Positions 1 through 8,960 are shown, counted from the first letter of the stretch. The stretch: DNA of 64,000 bases from JAUVRX01 sp049664225 (GCA_049664225.1 JBATEX010000006.1:53934-117933), one strand, 5' to 3'. Translations and numbers: made by a program. The notes: generated from the sequence alone by a model not told the origin.

Positions 1-236
1 CATTGGAGCCCGCCTTCCTCTTGCTTGTCATCCAGGAGATAGAGGATCACGAGCAGACCGAGCAGGCCCATTCCGACGAAGCTCCAGACGTCCTCGCGAA
101 GGATGATGAGCGCCAGAATGAATTGCAATCCCAGGCCCCAAAGAATCGGCCGCAGCTTCACGTCTCGCCGGTAGTAGGACATGGCCCAGGCGAGGCCGAG
201 CAACGTCAAGAGTCCCAGAATGCTGACCCAGTTCAC
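1..236 (-). CDS. CNT-family nucleoside transporter, N-terminal part (runs off the window)
   Basis: Reading from a GTG at 236, preceded by GGGGAG eight bases upstream, gives about 78 residues with a hydrophobic segment at 4-20, a basic patch YYRRDVKLRP, then two further hydrophobic segments. The 'R-x-V-x-W/L-R-x-I-L-W-G-x-G-L-Q-F' pattern near residues 24-40 is typical of the N-terminus of concentrative nucleoside transporters (NupC type), inner-membrane H+ or Na+ symporters for nucleosides. The catalytic and substrate-binding core lies outside the window, so specificity cannot be judged. It lies 207 bp downstream of the M20 peptidase on the same strand. Confidence 0.72.
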   Translation of the reverse strand, partial: MNWVSILGLLTLLGLAWAMSYYRRDVKLRPILWGLGLQFILALIILREDVWSFVGMGLLGLLVILYLLDDKQEEGGLQ

Positions 237-443
237 AGTTGAATCTCCCCAGATCTGTTCTCGAGTCTCGCCATCTCCCAATTCATCGCGGGCACTCGGT
301 TCCGGTTCGACAAGGTTCACCGCTGCGAGCGATTGTCATGACGCCGAAGCAATAGTACCTCAGGCAGGATGTCGGACTTGACGCCGCCTGAGGAGGGGTC
401 GAGGCGACGCTCGACTGGTACATACCGGGCATCCGAGAACAGG

Positions 444-1640
444 TCAGCTCTCCGCGACCTGGCTGCCGAGCTCGGCCCGCCAGTTCAGTGGAGGCTCCAA
501 GAGCAGCAGCGCCAGGAGCGCTCCTCTCTCTACCATGCTGTCCAGCTCAATGAACTCGTGAAGAGCATGGGCGCCCGCGCCCACGGGGCCCAATCCGTCC
601 AACGTCGGTGCAAAGAGGCTCGCCACGTTACCGTCGGAGCCACCCCCTGCCAGACACTCCTCGAGCTCCAATTCCAACTCCCTGGCGACGGCCTGGGCCC
701 GTCGCCAAAGCAGCCGATTGCGAGGCGTGCGCTCCAGAGGTGGAATATCCACGTGACCCTCCACCCGCAAGACAGCTCCCGGCGTCTCCGGTTCGAGGCT
801 CCGAATCGCCACCTCCACCTCGCGCGCCTGCTGGGTGGTCAACACCCGCACATCGATGTCCGCCGTACTCTCGGGAGCCACCACGTTGGGTCGCAAACCA
901 CCGTCGATCGTGCCGACATTCACCGTAATTCCATTCGTTGGATCATTGAGGGCGAAGAGCTTCTGGACAACATGCGAGAGCTCGAGGATAGCGCTCACCC
1001 CCTGGCTCGGCTCGAGGCCGGCATGCGCTGCCTTGCCACTCACCCGAATCCTGAACTGACCGACACCTTTGCGGGCGGTTTTCAGTGCACCAGTCTCCCC
1101 CATCGCCGGCTCCAGCACCAAGATCCGATCAGCGATCTTCGATAGGCGTTCGACAGTCCGCCGCGATTCACCGCTGCCTAGCTCCTCGTCCGAATTGATG
1201 AAGACAACAGGCAGGACCTCCGGTTCCAGGCCCTGCTCCGCGATCGCTCGCAGAGCGAAGATCATCAGCACTAGACCACCCTTCATGTCGTAGATTCCGG
1301 GCCCTGTCATGCGGCCCGCACGAATGGTGATGGGCATCGTGCCGAGTGTGCCTCGGGGCCAGACGGTGTCGCAGTGACCAATGAGTGCCTGAACGCACTG
1401 GTGTCGGCTGCGCTCCCTGGGCACCGCCAGGAGGTGACCGCCGGTCTCGTGCCCAGGCAGCCGTCGTACCCTGAAGCCACTCGCTTCCAGCTCTTGAGTC
1501 AATGTCGCCTGCACGTCGGCTTGAGAGGCCGGATCTTGCGACGGTGATTCTGCGGCGACGAGGCGTTCCAGAGCCTCGTACATCTCGGCTCGGCAGGAGC
1601 GGAGATAGTCCAGGAGTCCTCGAGCCCGAGCCGATGGCAT
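444..1640 (-). CDS. M20 family metallopeptidase (carboxypeptidase G2-like)
   Basis: 398 aa, a normal length for the CPG2/ArgE/DapE group of two-zinc exopeptidases, which release C-terminal glutamate or deacylate amino acids. Metal and catalytic residues are visible: H89-x-D91 in GHCDTVWP, bridging D118 in GIYDMKGG, catalytic E152 and ligand E153 in NSDEELGSGES, E177 in LEPAM, the dimerisation-domain His in KAAHAG (about 206), and a C-terminal His in GAHALHEF. No signal peptide, so it is probably cytoplasmic. The ATG at 1640 lies only nine bases after the stop of the upstream flavoprotein gene, suggesting translational coupling. The substrate is not determined by the sequence. Confidence 0.9.
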   Translation of the reverse strand: MPSARARGLLDYLRSCRAEMYEALERLVAAESPSQDPASQADVQATLTQELEASGFRVRRLPGHETGGHLLAVPRERSRHQCVQALIGHCDTVWPRGTLGTMPITIRAGRMTGPGIYDMKGGLVLMIFALRAIAEQGLEPEVLPVVFINSDEELGSGESRRTVERLSKIADRILVLEPAMGETGALKTARKGVGQFRIRVSGKAAHAGLEPSQGVSAILELSHVVQKLFALNDPTNGITVNVGTIDGGLRPNVVAPESTADIDVRVLTTQQAREVEVAIRSLEPETPGAVLRVEGHVDIPPLERTPRNRLLWRRAQAVARELELELEECLAGGGSDGNVASLFAPTLDGLGPVGAGAHALHEFIELDSMVERGALLALLLLEPPLNWRAELGSQVAES

Positions 1641-1649
1641 CAGCAGACT

Positions 1650-2258
1650 TCAGCGCCGGAATCCGGCGGGTAACGGAAAGGACTGGCTCGTGGCAACCTC
1701 CGCGAACCGATTGGGGTGGAGATAAGCGAAGAGCGGGCATGCGTCCAGAACGTCCTGATCGTCCCGATCGTCATCCCGCAGGGCTTCCCGGTGGGCATAC
1801 GCCGCTATCACCTTGCCGGCGACAAGACTATTGGGTCCGAAGCCGTCGACGACCCTGTCCAGCTCGCACTCGAGAAGCAGATAGGAATCCCGCAAGAACA
1901 CTCCATCTGTGAAGCGCGATGGAATGGTGGGGACGGCCTGCAGCATCGACTTGCTGCCATCTTCACAGCGCGGCGCGGCCGCCAGGCTGGCCAGCACTAC
2001 CTGATCCGGCCGCAAATAGCTGACCGTGAAGCACTCTTCGCGTCTGATGTTGCGATACGTCGAATGGGTGGGGGTACAGACGAAGCCGAAGTAATTTCCC
2101 CATCCGAGAGGAGTCGCCATGTGTTTCGGGGCCAGATCGACACTGCCGTCCTCCTCTTGGGAGCCAATCACCACCAAGGGTGATACGCAAAAGAACCGTT
2201 CCCAGATGGGACGATCCAACTCGAGGGAGACAAGCTGACTATAAGGGTCTTCCGACAT
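1650..2258 (-). CDS. Flavin reductase-like / FMN-binding split-barrel protein
   Basis: 202 aa from the ATG at 2258 (MSEDPYSQL), chosen because a GAGGAGAGGAGG stretch lies just upstream; a longer reading frame back to 2357 is open but not needed. The region RPIWERFFCVSPLVVIGS, then LAPKHMATPLGWGNYFGF and NIRREECFTVSYL, matches the flavin reductase-like domain: a split barrel that binds FMN, with a conserved S/T-N-I-xx-xxxFxV segment. Members reduce free flavin or act as flavin-dependent oxidoreductases in the cytoplasm; the precise partner is unknown. It is the first gene of a minus-strand unit with the M20 peptidase, diverging from the M14-like peptidase at 2345. Confidence 0.78.
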   Translation of the reverse strand: MSEDPYSQLVSLELDRPIWERFFCVSPLVVIGSQEEDGSVDLAPKHMATPLGWGNYFGFVCTPTHSTYRNIRREECFTVSYLRPDQVVLASLAAAPRCEDGSKSMLQAVPTIPSRFTDGVFLRDSYLLLECELDRVVDGFGPNSLVAGKVIAAYAHREALRDDDRDDQDVLDACPLFAYLHPNRFAEVATSQSFPLPAGFRR

Positions 2259-2344
2259 GATCCCTCCTCTCCTCAGGAACTCTGCAGGGCTCACTTTGAG
2301 ACAGCGCAAGTCTATCAAGGACCCCACCACCTCCCAGGGTAGAC

Positions 2345-3448
2345 TTGGCGAGCCCAACTCCAGACTCTTCGGACTCCATGCACCAGCTTCTAGACATCGA
2401 GGCCATCCTGATCACGGATCCGGCACACGAACCCTTTCAGGGCCAGATGATTGGCCACTCGCGACAGGGGCGCTCGATCCACGCCTTCGTCCTCGGCAAC
2501 GGTCCGATTCGTATCAGCCTGATCGGAGGCTGCCACGCCGACGAGCCGGTCGGACCGGCCATGCTGGACAAACTGGTGGCTTATCTCGGCAGGCTGCCGA
2601 TGGAGGACTCCCTTCTCAGCGAAAGGCGCTGGCACATCGTTCCCCATGTCAACCCTGACGGGGCCGCTGTCAACGCCGCCTGGAGCGATCTCACCCAGCC
2701 GACGACTGACCACCATAACGCGCCGGACGAAGCCTACGACCTGGTGGCCTACGTCAAGGATGTCGTCCGCGAGCTCCCCGGCGAAGACATCGAGTTCGGT
2801 TTCCCGCGACACCAGAACGATGTCGACGCCAGGCCGGAGAATCTGGCAGTAGCCCGGTTCCTGCAGGCTGAAGGTCCATTGCACCTGCACGCCAGCTTCC
2901 ACGGTATGGGCCTCGCTCCGGGGCCCTGGTTCCTCCTCGAACCATCCTGGGCCGACCGCACGGCCGCGATGAGAGATGCACTTCGGGATCGTGTAAGGTC
3001 GATGGGCTACCAACCCATGGACCTGGATCGCCAGGGTGAAAAGGGATTCTGCCGTATCGACGAGGGCTTCTCGACTCGCCCCGACTCCCGAGCCATGATC
3101 GCCCATTTCGAGGCTCGCGGAGACGACGAGACCGCTGCCCTTTTTAGACCGAGCTCCATGGAGTACGCACGGCGCCTGGGTGGCGACCCCTTGACCCTGG
3201 TCTCCGAGATGCCTCTCTTCCTGGTGCCAGCAACCTCAGGGGGCCGTGACGTTCCTCGATTCGAAAAGGGAACCGAAGGCCGCAAGCGCCTCCTGGCCTG
3301 GCTGCAGGATCTTGTCTCTGGGAAGCCGCCTGAAGTCGCTAGACGAACCGTTGCGGAGGCCGGCATCCACGCCATGCCGATCCGCGATCAGATGCGGCTT
3401 CAACTGGCCTTCCTCGACCAGGCCTTGGCTCTGCTCAGGGCAGACTAG
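2345..3448 (+). CDS. M14-like zinc carboxypeptidase family protein
   Basis: 367 aa from a TTG at 2345 (AGGG lies 6-9 bases upstream); an in-frame ATG at 2378 has no better ribosome site, so the start is uncertain. The HxxE zinc motif of M14 carboxypeptidases/succinylglutamate desuccinylase relatives is seen at H64-A-D-E67 (GGCHADEPVGP), followed by the typical 'H-V-N-P-D-G' at about 101-106 and a later His in LHLHASFHG (182 or 186) as third zinc ligand. VSEMPLF near residue 297 is a plausible catalytic Glu segment. No export signal. Its last four bases overlap the 3' end of the convergent MFS gene. Confidence 0.78.
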   Translation: MASPTPDSSDSMHQLLDIEAILITDPAHEPFQGQMIGHSRQGRSIHAFVLGNGPIRISLIGGCHADEPVGPAMLDKLVAYLGRLPMEDSLLSERRWHIVPHVNPDGAAVNAAWSDLTQPTTDHHNAPDEAYDLVAYVKDVVRELPGEDIEFGFPRHQNDVDARPENLAVARFLQAEGPLHLHASFHGMGLAPGPWFLLEPSWADRTAAMRDALRDRVRSMGYQPMDLDRQGEKGFCRIDEGFSTRPDSRAMIAHFEARGDDETAALFRPSSMEYARRLGGDPLTLVSEMPLFLVPATSGGRDVPRFEKGTEGRKRLLAWLQDLVSGKPPEVARRTVAEAGIHAMPIRDQMRLQLAFLDQALALLRAD

Positions 3449-4728
3449 GAGTCCGCTGGCTTCGCTCGGCGTTCGGCTGGAACCACCAGCACGGCCCACA
3501 GGGTCCCGCAGAGAATCTGCACAACCGCAAACACCAGCACTCCCGTGCTCAAGGAAACGGACCCCGATTCGAGCAGCAGACTGGCAGTGAGGATGGAGAT
3601 GCTGTCGGCCAAGGTAACCGCCAACCATTCCGCCGAGAAGACACGCCCCCGGAAGCTGTCTGCAGTCCGCTTCTGCAGCAACACGGTCGAAGCCACCCAG
3701 TTGGCACCGCTCGGCGCGTGCGCCAGAACCACCAACAACCCGATGCCCACGAGCCACGGAACGACGCTGACCCCGACATAGCAGAGACCGGATATCACGA
3801 TCCCGACGCCCATCATGAGTGGCCAGCGTTTCTCGTCAGGTAGCCAGGAGCGGAGTGCAATGGGCCCGATTCCGGTACCGAGTCCCCTGAGACCGTAGAG
3901 CAGTCCGATGCCCAGCGCTGGCGAGCCCGGCATCAAGTCCTCACCCAACAGAGCCAGCATGTAGACCAGCGCTCCGCCACCGAGCGACCAGGTCGACTTG
4001 GCCAGCGCCATGCGCCCAACCTCCCGGTGCTGCCAGAGGTATCGCCATCCTTTGGCGATACCCCCGAGGACTGTCTTCACCGAACCGACGGAAGCTCCCG
4101 GATCTGTCTGTTGTGGAATCGAGGTGCGCCAAAGGAAGGCCGCCGAGACCAAGTAGCTCAGAGAGTCCAGGACGAAGACGACCCGGACCCCGAACCACTC
4201 GGTGGCCACGCCACCCAGGGCTGCCCCTACCGCCAGCAAGGTCGACCAGGTGGCCGCCGACAGAGCATTGGCCGTAAGCAGCTCCCCGGCGGTCGTAACG
4301 TTGGGAATCGAGGCGCTTCGAGCCGGAATGAAGACGGCCGTCAGGATCACCTGCACACCGGTCAGAGCGAAGATCAGATAGAGATCGCTAGCTTCGCGGA
4401 CGAGCAGGAACCCCAGGACAACCAGAGCGCGAAGCAGATCGGCGGCGATCATCAGACGCCGCCGGTTGAAGCGATCGACCAGCAGGCCCGCCAGAGGAGA
4501 GGCGACGGCGAAAGGGACCATCTTGGTGAGGAAGACCAGCCCCAGTGCCAGGGGCGAGCCGGTCAGCTCTCGAACCAGGGTGTACAGGGCGATGGCATTG
4601 AACCAGTCGCCGAACCACGATGCCACCTCACCGAGCCAGATGCGGCGGTAGTTCGTGTTGCCTGTTAGGAGCTCTCGAAATCCAACGGTTTGAGCTGCGG
4701 CATGGTCCTTCACGCCGAGACCACTCAA
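3445..4728 (-). CDS. MFS transporter (MFS_3 / EntS-like exporter)
   Basis: 427 aa with about 12 hydrophobic segments. The first segment reads 'NTNYRRIWLGEVASWFGDWF', typical of the MFS_3 group that includes the enterobactin exporter EntS and macrolide efflux proteins, and 'GLLVDRFNRRRLMIAADLLRA' between TM2 and TM3 is the MFS loop signature. It is expected to be a proton-driven exporter in the inner membrane; the substrate is unknown. The frame opens with a TTG at 4728; a GTG 15 bases in is an alternative, and neither has a clear ribosome site. Confidence 0.85.
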   Translation of the reverse strand: MSGLGVKDHAAAQTVGFRELLTGNTNYRRIWLGEVASWFGDWFNAIALYTLVRELTGSPLALGLVFLTKMVPFAVASPLAGLLVDRFNRRRLMIAADLLRALVVLGFLLVREASDLYLIFALTGVQVILTAVFIPARSASIPNVTTAGELLTANALSAATWSTLLAVGAALGGVATEWFGVRVVFVLDSLSYLVSAAFLWRTSIPQQTDPGASVGSVKTVLGGIAKGWRYLWQHREVGRMALAKSTWSLGGGALVYMLALLGEDLMPGSPALGIGLLYGLRGLGTGIGPIALRSWLPDEKRWPLMMGVGIVISGLCYVGVSVVPWLVGIGLLVVLAHAPSGANWVASTVLLQKRTADSFRGRVFSAEWLAVTLADSISILTASLLLESGSVSLSTGVLVFAVVQILCGTLWAVLVVPAERRAKPADS

Positions 4729-4823
4729 GGGTCGGCCGCCATGCGAAGCCCGGAGCTACGACAAGGAATGCGGGGACACACCAAACCCCCATCTGGAGGC
4801 CTGCGCAAGGAGATCCTTCAGCC

Positions 4824-5378
4824 TCAGTCGCCGCCTGGCTCGGCTGCGGCGTTGAATCGCTCGACCATCATGGCGGTGATGTCGACCCGCTCACCCGCCA
4901 TGAGAACCACCCCCGGTACGTTGTTGAGAATGAGATCGAACCCCAGCTCAGCCCTGACCTGTTCGAAGACAGGCTCGAGCAGCCCTTCGATCTCTCTCAG
5001 GCTCTCCTCCTGCATCTTCTGACCTTCGCGCTGCTTGTCGTCCCTGAACCGGCGCAGGGCAATGGTGGCATCCTCATACTCCTTGTTGAGCTCGGCCAAC
5101 CGCGTCTCGGAAAGCGAGTTGGCGCCATCGGCGAGCCGCTGCCGCAACTCGTTCGCCTGCTGGTTCAGGGTCGTCATTTCTTGCTGTACCTGCTGTTGGA
5201 AGCTCTCCATACGAGCCTGAAGATCCTGACCCTGCTTCGATTGGGCGACAACCGTCTCCAAGTCGACGATCGCAATCTTGATCGGCGCTTCCTGAGCCAG
5301 CAGCGGAGTGGTCCCCGCTGTCAGTAGAAAGAGAACCATCAACGAACCTAGGAACCTCGAGTCTGTCATTCTTGTCAT
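4824..5378 (-). CDS. skp: OmpH/Skp family periplasmic chaperone
   Basis: 184 aa. The ATG at 5378 sits behind GAGGAGAG with seven bases of spacing. A signal peptide (hydrophobic 10-26, cleavage likely after LLA-Q) is followed by 'IAIVDLETVVAQSKQGQDLQ', the N-terminal signature of Skp, then about 90 residues rich in Gln/Glu/Arg predicted as the two coiled-coil tentacles, and a closing 'YEDATIALRRFRDDKQRE ... LGFDLILNN' segment. Skp trimers hold unfolded outer-membrane proteins in the periplasm before BAM insertion. In many genomes skp follows bamA; here it is separate, with a MFS gene downstream and an HAD gene upstream on the same strand. Confidence 0.88.
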   Translation of the reverse strand: MTRMTDSRFLGSLMVLFLLTAGTTPLLAQEAPIKIAIVDLETVVAQSKQGQDLQARMESFQQQVQQEMTTLNQQANELRQRLADGANSLSETRLAELNKEYEDATIALRRFRDDKQREGQKMQEESLREIEGLLEPVFEQVRAELGFDLILNNVPGVVLMAGERVDITAMMVERFNAAAEPGGD

Positions 5379-5495
5379 TGTCCAACTCTCCTCAATATCG
5401 CCTGTTCCAGGCCGGGAGCAGCCGACCCCGGCGATTCGGTGTGCTCGACGTTACAACGGGGCCGCGTTCCTGCGCTACCCCGCCGACACAAACCC

Positions 5496-6182
5496 CTACT
5501 TTACTCCAACCGGCACGGGGAGCAATTCTGGGTACCCACGGAAGTGATGCGGCGCCTGGGGCGAGCGCGTTTTGATGAGGTACCGAACTCCGGCATTGCG
5601 AGCACAGGCACCGTCCCGATCCTCCCGGTCGCCGATCATCAGACACTGAGCCGGCGTGACACCGGCTCGACCCATAAGGGACTCGAGACCAGCTGGGTGG
5701 GGTTTCAATCGATCGATCTCCGGTTCGGTGGCACCAGCGATCAAGTCCGCAGTCAGATTCAACGCCCCTAGCTTGTCTCGGACAGGATAGTCGGAGAAGA
5801 CAGCGATCTGCTTGCCTGAGCCGCGCAAGTGATCGAAAAACTCGTCGATGGCGGCAAAACGACATCGAAGGAGGTGTCTGAGGGGGCGCTCCTCCATCCA
5901 GTCACCGACAATCGCGGCCACTTCTTCGGGTCGGATTCCGAGGCTGGCGGCCGGTCGCTCGTACTGCAGTCGACCGATGCTCTCAGCGCCCTCATCCGCC
6001 AGGCGCTCTCTCTCCCTCCGGAACTCGGCAATCACCCGGGCTCGCGCCAGGCCTCCAGGACGGCTCAGGCAGTGCAGTCCCAGCTCCCACAGCATTCGTC
6101 GCCGGATGCAGCCCTGGTCGTAGAGAGTCCCATCCAGGTCGAAAACCACCAGGCGAACGAGCGACCAGTCGATCTGCTCCAT
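5496..6182 (-). CDS. HAD-superfamily hydrolase (phosphatase-like)
   Basis: 228 aa, cytoplasmic. The four HAD motifs are present: D15-L-D17-G-T (nucleophile and acid/base), FSDYP (motif II Ser, around 125), K in LKPHPAGLE (motif III) and IGDREDRDG (motif IV acidic pair). The cap region of about 90 residues between motifs I and II is helical, as in subfamily I (phosphoglycolate phosphatase/YjjG-like). Substrate unknown. It starts 13 bases after the sspB stop and is the last gene of the NUDIX/MBL-sspB-HAD operon. Confidence 0.85.
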   Translation of the reverse strand: MEQIDWSLVRLVVFDLDGTLYDQGCIRRRMLWELGLHCLSRPGGLARARVIAEFRRERERLADEGAESIGRLQYERPAASLGIRPEEVAAIVGDWMEERPLRHLLRCRFAAIDEFFDHLRGSGKQIAVFSDYPVRDKLGALNLTADLIAGATEPEIDRLKPHPAGLESLMGRAGVTPAQCLMIGDREDRDGACARNAGVRYLIKTRSPQAPHHFRGYPELLPVPVGVK

Positions 6183-6195
6183 CCGAGCCGATTCT

Positions 6196-6681
6196 CTACT
6201 CGGTCTTCTTGCGGAACTCGTCGATGGAAATCACTTCGCCCGTCTTCCCCGTAGTTGGACCTGACTCGCCAGGCGAATGGCCTTGACCGCTTTCACTGCC
6301 CAGGACCTCATCTTCCTCCTCTGCGCTCGAATCCCCGAGCTGCAACCCGAACTCCGCATCCGGATCGATGAAGCTCGTGAGCGCCTCGAAAGGGATTGTG
6401 AGCTGGTGCTTCGAGCCGCCGAATCGCAGCGTGACCCCGAAAACTCTCTCTTCGACCGACAGGTTCCAGAACTGATGCTGCAAGATGATCGTCATGGTCT
6501 CGGGGTGACGCATCTTCAGACCGGGCGGCATGACGACCTCAGGGTGATCCGTCTTGAAGGTCAAGTAGAAGTGGTGGTCACCCGGAAGACCGTCTTCGGC
6601 CACCTTGCACAGGACTTCACGCACCACCCCAATCAGGGCTTCGTGAATGAGCTCGGAGTAGTCGATACCTTCACCTGGCAT
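6196..6681 (-). CDS. sspB: SspB-family ClpXP adaptor (alpha-proteobacterial type)
   Basis: 161 aa. The segment 'VVREVLCKVAEDGLPGDHHF' followed by 'FKTDHPEVVMP', 'MTIILQHQFWNLSVEERVF' and 'LTIPFEALTSFIDPDAEFGL' matches the SspB fold as seen in alpha-proteobacterial SspB. An acidic disordered linker (about 115-145) leads to a C-terminal 'VISIDEFRKK', the short tail that docks on the ClpX zinc-binding domain. SspB tethers ssrA-tagged and other substrates to ClpXP. The ATG at 6681 is preceded by GGAAGGA. It lies between a NUDIX/MBL fusion and an HAD phosphatase, with 15- and 13-base gaps, so all three are probably co-transcribed. Confidence 0.9.
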   Translation of the reverse strand: MPGEGIDYSELIHEALIGVVREVLCKVAEDGLPGDHHFYLTFKTDHPEVVMPPGLKMRHPETMTIILQHQFWNLSVEERVFGVTLRFGGSKHQLTIPFEALTSFIDPDAEFGLQLGDSSAEEEDEVLGSESGQGHSPGESGPTTGKTGEVISIDEFRKKTE

Positions 6682-6696
6682 TTTCGAGTCCTTCCG

Positions 6697-8334
6697 TCAC
6701 TCCCGAGTATCGCTCCTGTAGAGAAACCCGGCCGATCTCAGCCGCTCCAGATGCGCCAGAACCTGGCGCTCGGCCAGAGGTCGGACGATCTCCGGTATCT
6801 CATCATAGGCCACTTCCAGGATCTCGTCGGGCTTCTGGCAACCCGATTCCCAGGCCTCGAGGATTCGCTGCTCTCGCCACAGACGATGATCGATCGATTC
6901 AGCCAGCTTGGCCACGGCGTTCTTGATCGCGGGCCCATGGCCTGGAAAAATCGTCGACGGTGCCAGATCGCGTAATCGTTCGAGCGACCTCAGATAGTCG
7001 CTCATGTCGCCCTCAGGCGGGTCGATGACGATCGTCCCCAGGCCGGCCACTATGTCACCCGCCACCAATGAGCCGTCCTGTTCCAGCAGGAAGCAAAGAT
7101 GACCGCGGGCATGCCCGGGAGTATGAAGCACCCGAATCTCCATTGGCGGCGCGCCCGGCAGGACTACTCGTTCATCATCCTGCAACTCACCATCGACCTT
7201 CAAACCACGCTCCCGCAGTCGAGCCGCGGTCGCAGGATGGGCTAGTACCGGAACCCCGAGAGCATCACGAAGTGGCTCAACTCCTCCAACGTGGTCCGGG
7301 TGGTGATGGGTCAACCAGATGGCAGTGACTCTTCGATCGAGTCGTCGCTCGGTTGCTTCGAGCCCCATCCTCAGGCGATCCACTTCCTCCTCCACCGGCG
7401 ATCCCGGGTCGACCAAGACGCAGTCTTCAGTACCCAGAAGATAGGCGTTGGTATGGGAGGCCGGGGGAAGCGTTGGAGTGCGCAAGGGAAACAACAACAC
7501 TCCAGGGCGGAACTCGATGCGCCGAAACGGACCTAGATTGCACTCCACTGGCCTCTGCAGGCGCTCGACGCCGGTAACCGGACCCACCTGATCCAACACC
7601 TCCAGGATATGGAGAATCGGCGGAGCGGTCAGAACCTCTCCATCCCGCCACCGCTGGAGAGCGATCGCCGGTCGGATCCACTCTCCCGATTCGATTTCTC
7701 CCCCGATGATCTCGGGCTGAGCCGCACCTGTTTTCTGCCAATTCAAGAGGAAGAAACGATTGTCGAATCGCATGGGGCCCAAAGGAGGTGTCAGCCAGCG
7801 GCCGGCATAGACGAGATCGGAGACCGTCGGCAACAGCTTGGCGCTCGAAAGCAGGCCGGCGAAGTCCACTTCCTTCGATAGCAGCTGGCGACGAGGGGTA
7901 CGCAACTGACGCGTGAGAGCGTCCTCGGCTATCGGCTCGACGGTTGAGGCACCGAGCATCAGTCCCGTCTCCTCGAAGAGCTCTCGCACGGCGCAGATCA
8001 GCAGCCCAGGTGGGTCGATCGGCCCCAGATCGGAAACCCCATCGAGCACCGCCACCGGAAGAGCACCGTCCGGTGGGGCCTCGTCGATCATCTGCGGCCG
8101 GCCGCTGTACATGATGCCCTGGTCCCCCCGGGACAGCCCGCCACCGGGAAAGGCGTGCCAACCTCCCATGAATGCGAGGCTCTCGGCCCGCTTGATCCAG
8201 TAGACCTCGAGGCCGGCATCGGTTTCTCGCCAGGGAACTACGGAGGCCGAGGCCCGGGGAGCCTTCGGAAGCGGCAGGCTGGCTCCCTTGCCAACCTGCT
8301 CCAACACCCGCTCGTAGAGACCCACGCCTGTCAT
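6697..8334 (-). CDS. NUDIX hydrolase / metallo-beta-lactamase fusion (NUDT19-like plus LACTB2-like)
   Basis: 545 aa made of two enzyme domains. Residues 28-230 form a NUDIX domain whose box is split: the GGG of 'AFPGGG' (64-66) and 'REL-F-EETG' (117-124) are separated by about 50 residues, as in NUDT19-type CoA/nucleotide diphosphatases. Residues 280-470 are a metallo-beta-lactamase domain with all metal ligands: T-HHHPDH (342-348), H408 in HTPGH, D427 in AGDI and H466 in PGHG. The C-terminal 75 residues are a winged-helix-like tail (IREQ-equivalent WREQRIL) as in the endoribonuclease LACTB2. Cytoplasmic. First gene of an operon with sspB. Individual substrates cannot be read from the sequence. 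Confidence 0.88.
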   Translation of the reverse strand: MTGVGLYERVLEQVGKGASLPLPKAPRASASVVPWRETDAGLEVYWIKRAESLAFMGGWHAFPGGGLSRGDQGIMYSGRPQMIDEAPPDGALPVAVLDGVSDLGPIDPPGLLICAVRELFEETGLMLGASTVEPIAEDALTRQLRTPRRQLLSKEVDFAGLLSSAKLLPTVSDLVYAGRWLTPPLGPMRFDNRFFLLNWQKTGAAQPEIIGGEIESGEWIRPAIALQRWRDGEVLTAPPILHILEVLDQVGPVTGVERLQRPVECNLGPFRRIEFRPGVLLFPLRTPTLPPASHTNAYLLGTEDCVLVDPGSPVEEEVDRLRMGLEATERRLDRRVTAIWLTHHHPDHVGGVEPLRDALGVPVLAHPATAARLRERGLKVDGELQDDERVVLPGAPPMEIRVLHTPGHARGHLCFLLEQDGSLVAGDIVAGLGTIVIDPPEGDMSDYLRSLERLRDLAPSTIFPGHGPAIKNAVAKLAESIDHRLWREQRILEAWESGCQKPDEILEVAYDEIPEIVRPLAERQVLAHLERLRSAGFLYRSDTRE

Positions 8335-8446
8335 GACGTCTGCCTTATAACACAGGATGACGGTTCGGGAGCACCGGTTGATCCAGTGGACGCCCAGAGG
8401 ATAGATTGCGGGTCAGTCCGTCGAGATAGGAAGGACTCGATCTCAA

Positions 8447-8938
8447 ATGCCGGCGCCTGACACACCCACCAACAGTCTCCTCGCCTCCTGGAACCGTGCC
8501 CGCAGCCTGCCGGCCGGGAAGGCTCTGTTCAGCTTCGCACTTCGTAGGAAGGTACCCTACTCTGGAACCATCAGAGCCAGGGTCGATGAGCTGACCGCTG
8601 GGTACGCCAAGGTGCGGATGGCCGATCGAACCCGAGTAAGAAACCACTTCAACTCGATCCACGCCGTGGCCATGACCAATCTGGGCGAACTGGCCAGCGG
8701 TCTGGCGATGACGGCGGCGATGCCTCCGGAGCTCAGGGGGATACCCGTTCACTTCACCATCGAGTTCGTGAAGAAGGCTCGGGGGGAGATCGTTGCAGAG
8801 GGTCGAGCACCGATACCTGAGATCCCAGACGAGACCACAGAACAGAGGGAATTCGAGGTGGAGGCCATCTTGGAGGACCAGACCGGCGCCAGGGTCGCTC
8901 GCTTTACCGCCCGGTGGGCCGTTGGCCCCAGAACCTGA
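8447..8938 (+). CDS. DUF4442 hotdog-fold protein (thioesterase-like)
   Basis: 163 aa. The pattern 'RVRNHFNSIHAVAMTNLGEL' then 'GLAMTAAMP', 'VHFTIEFVKKARGEI' and a final strand with 'ARFTARWAVG' is the DUF4442 family, a hotdog fold related to acyl-CoA thioesterases (PaaI/YiiD). The N-H-x-x-S-I-H stretch is where the active-site residues of hotdog thioesterases lie. Cytoplasmic, probably acting on an acyl thioester, but no substrate is known for the family. The downstream aminotransferase starts 22 bases later, so the two are likely co-transcribed. Confidence 0.82.
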   Translation: MPAPDTPTNSLLASWNRARSLPAGKALFSFALRRKVPYSGTIRARVDELTAGYAKVRMADRTRVRNHFNSIHAVAMTNLGELASGLAMTAAMPPELRGIPVHFTIEFVKKARGEIVAEGRAPIPEIPDETTEQREFEVEAILEDQTGARVARFTARWAVGPRT

Positions 8939-8960
8939 TCGCCGACCGCTCTCCAGACTC

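Noticed and set aside
369..1145. A long plus-strand reading frame opposite the M20 peptidase gene
   Set aside because: It is the complement of a gene with intact catalytic motifs; its product is Arg/Pro/His-rich without family features.
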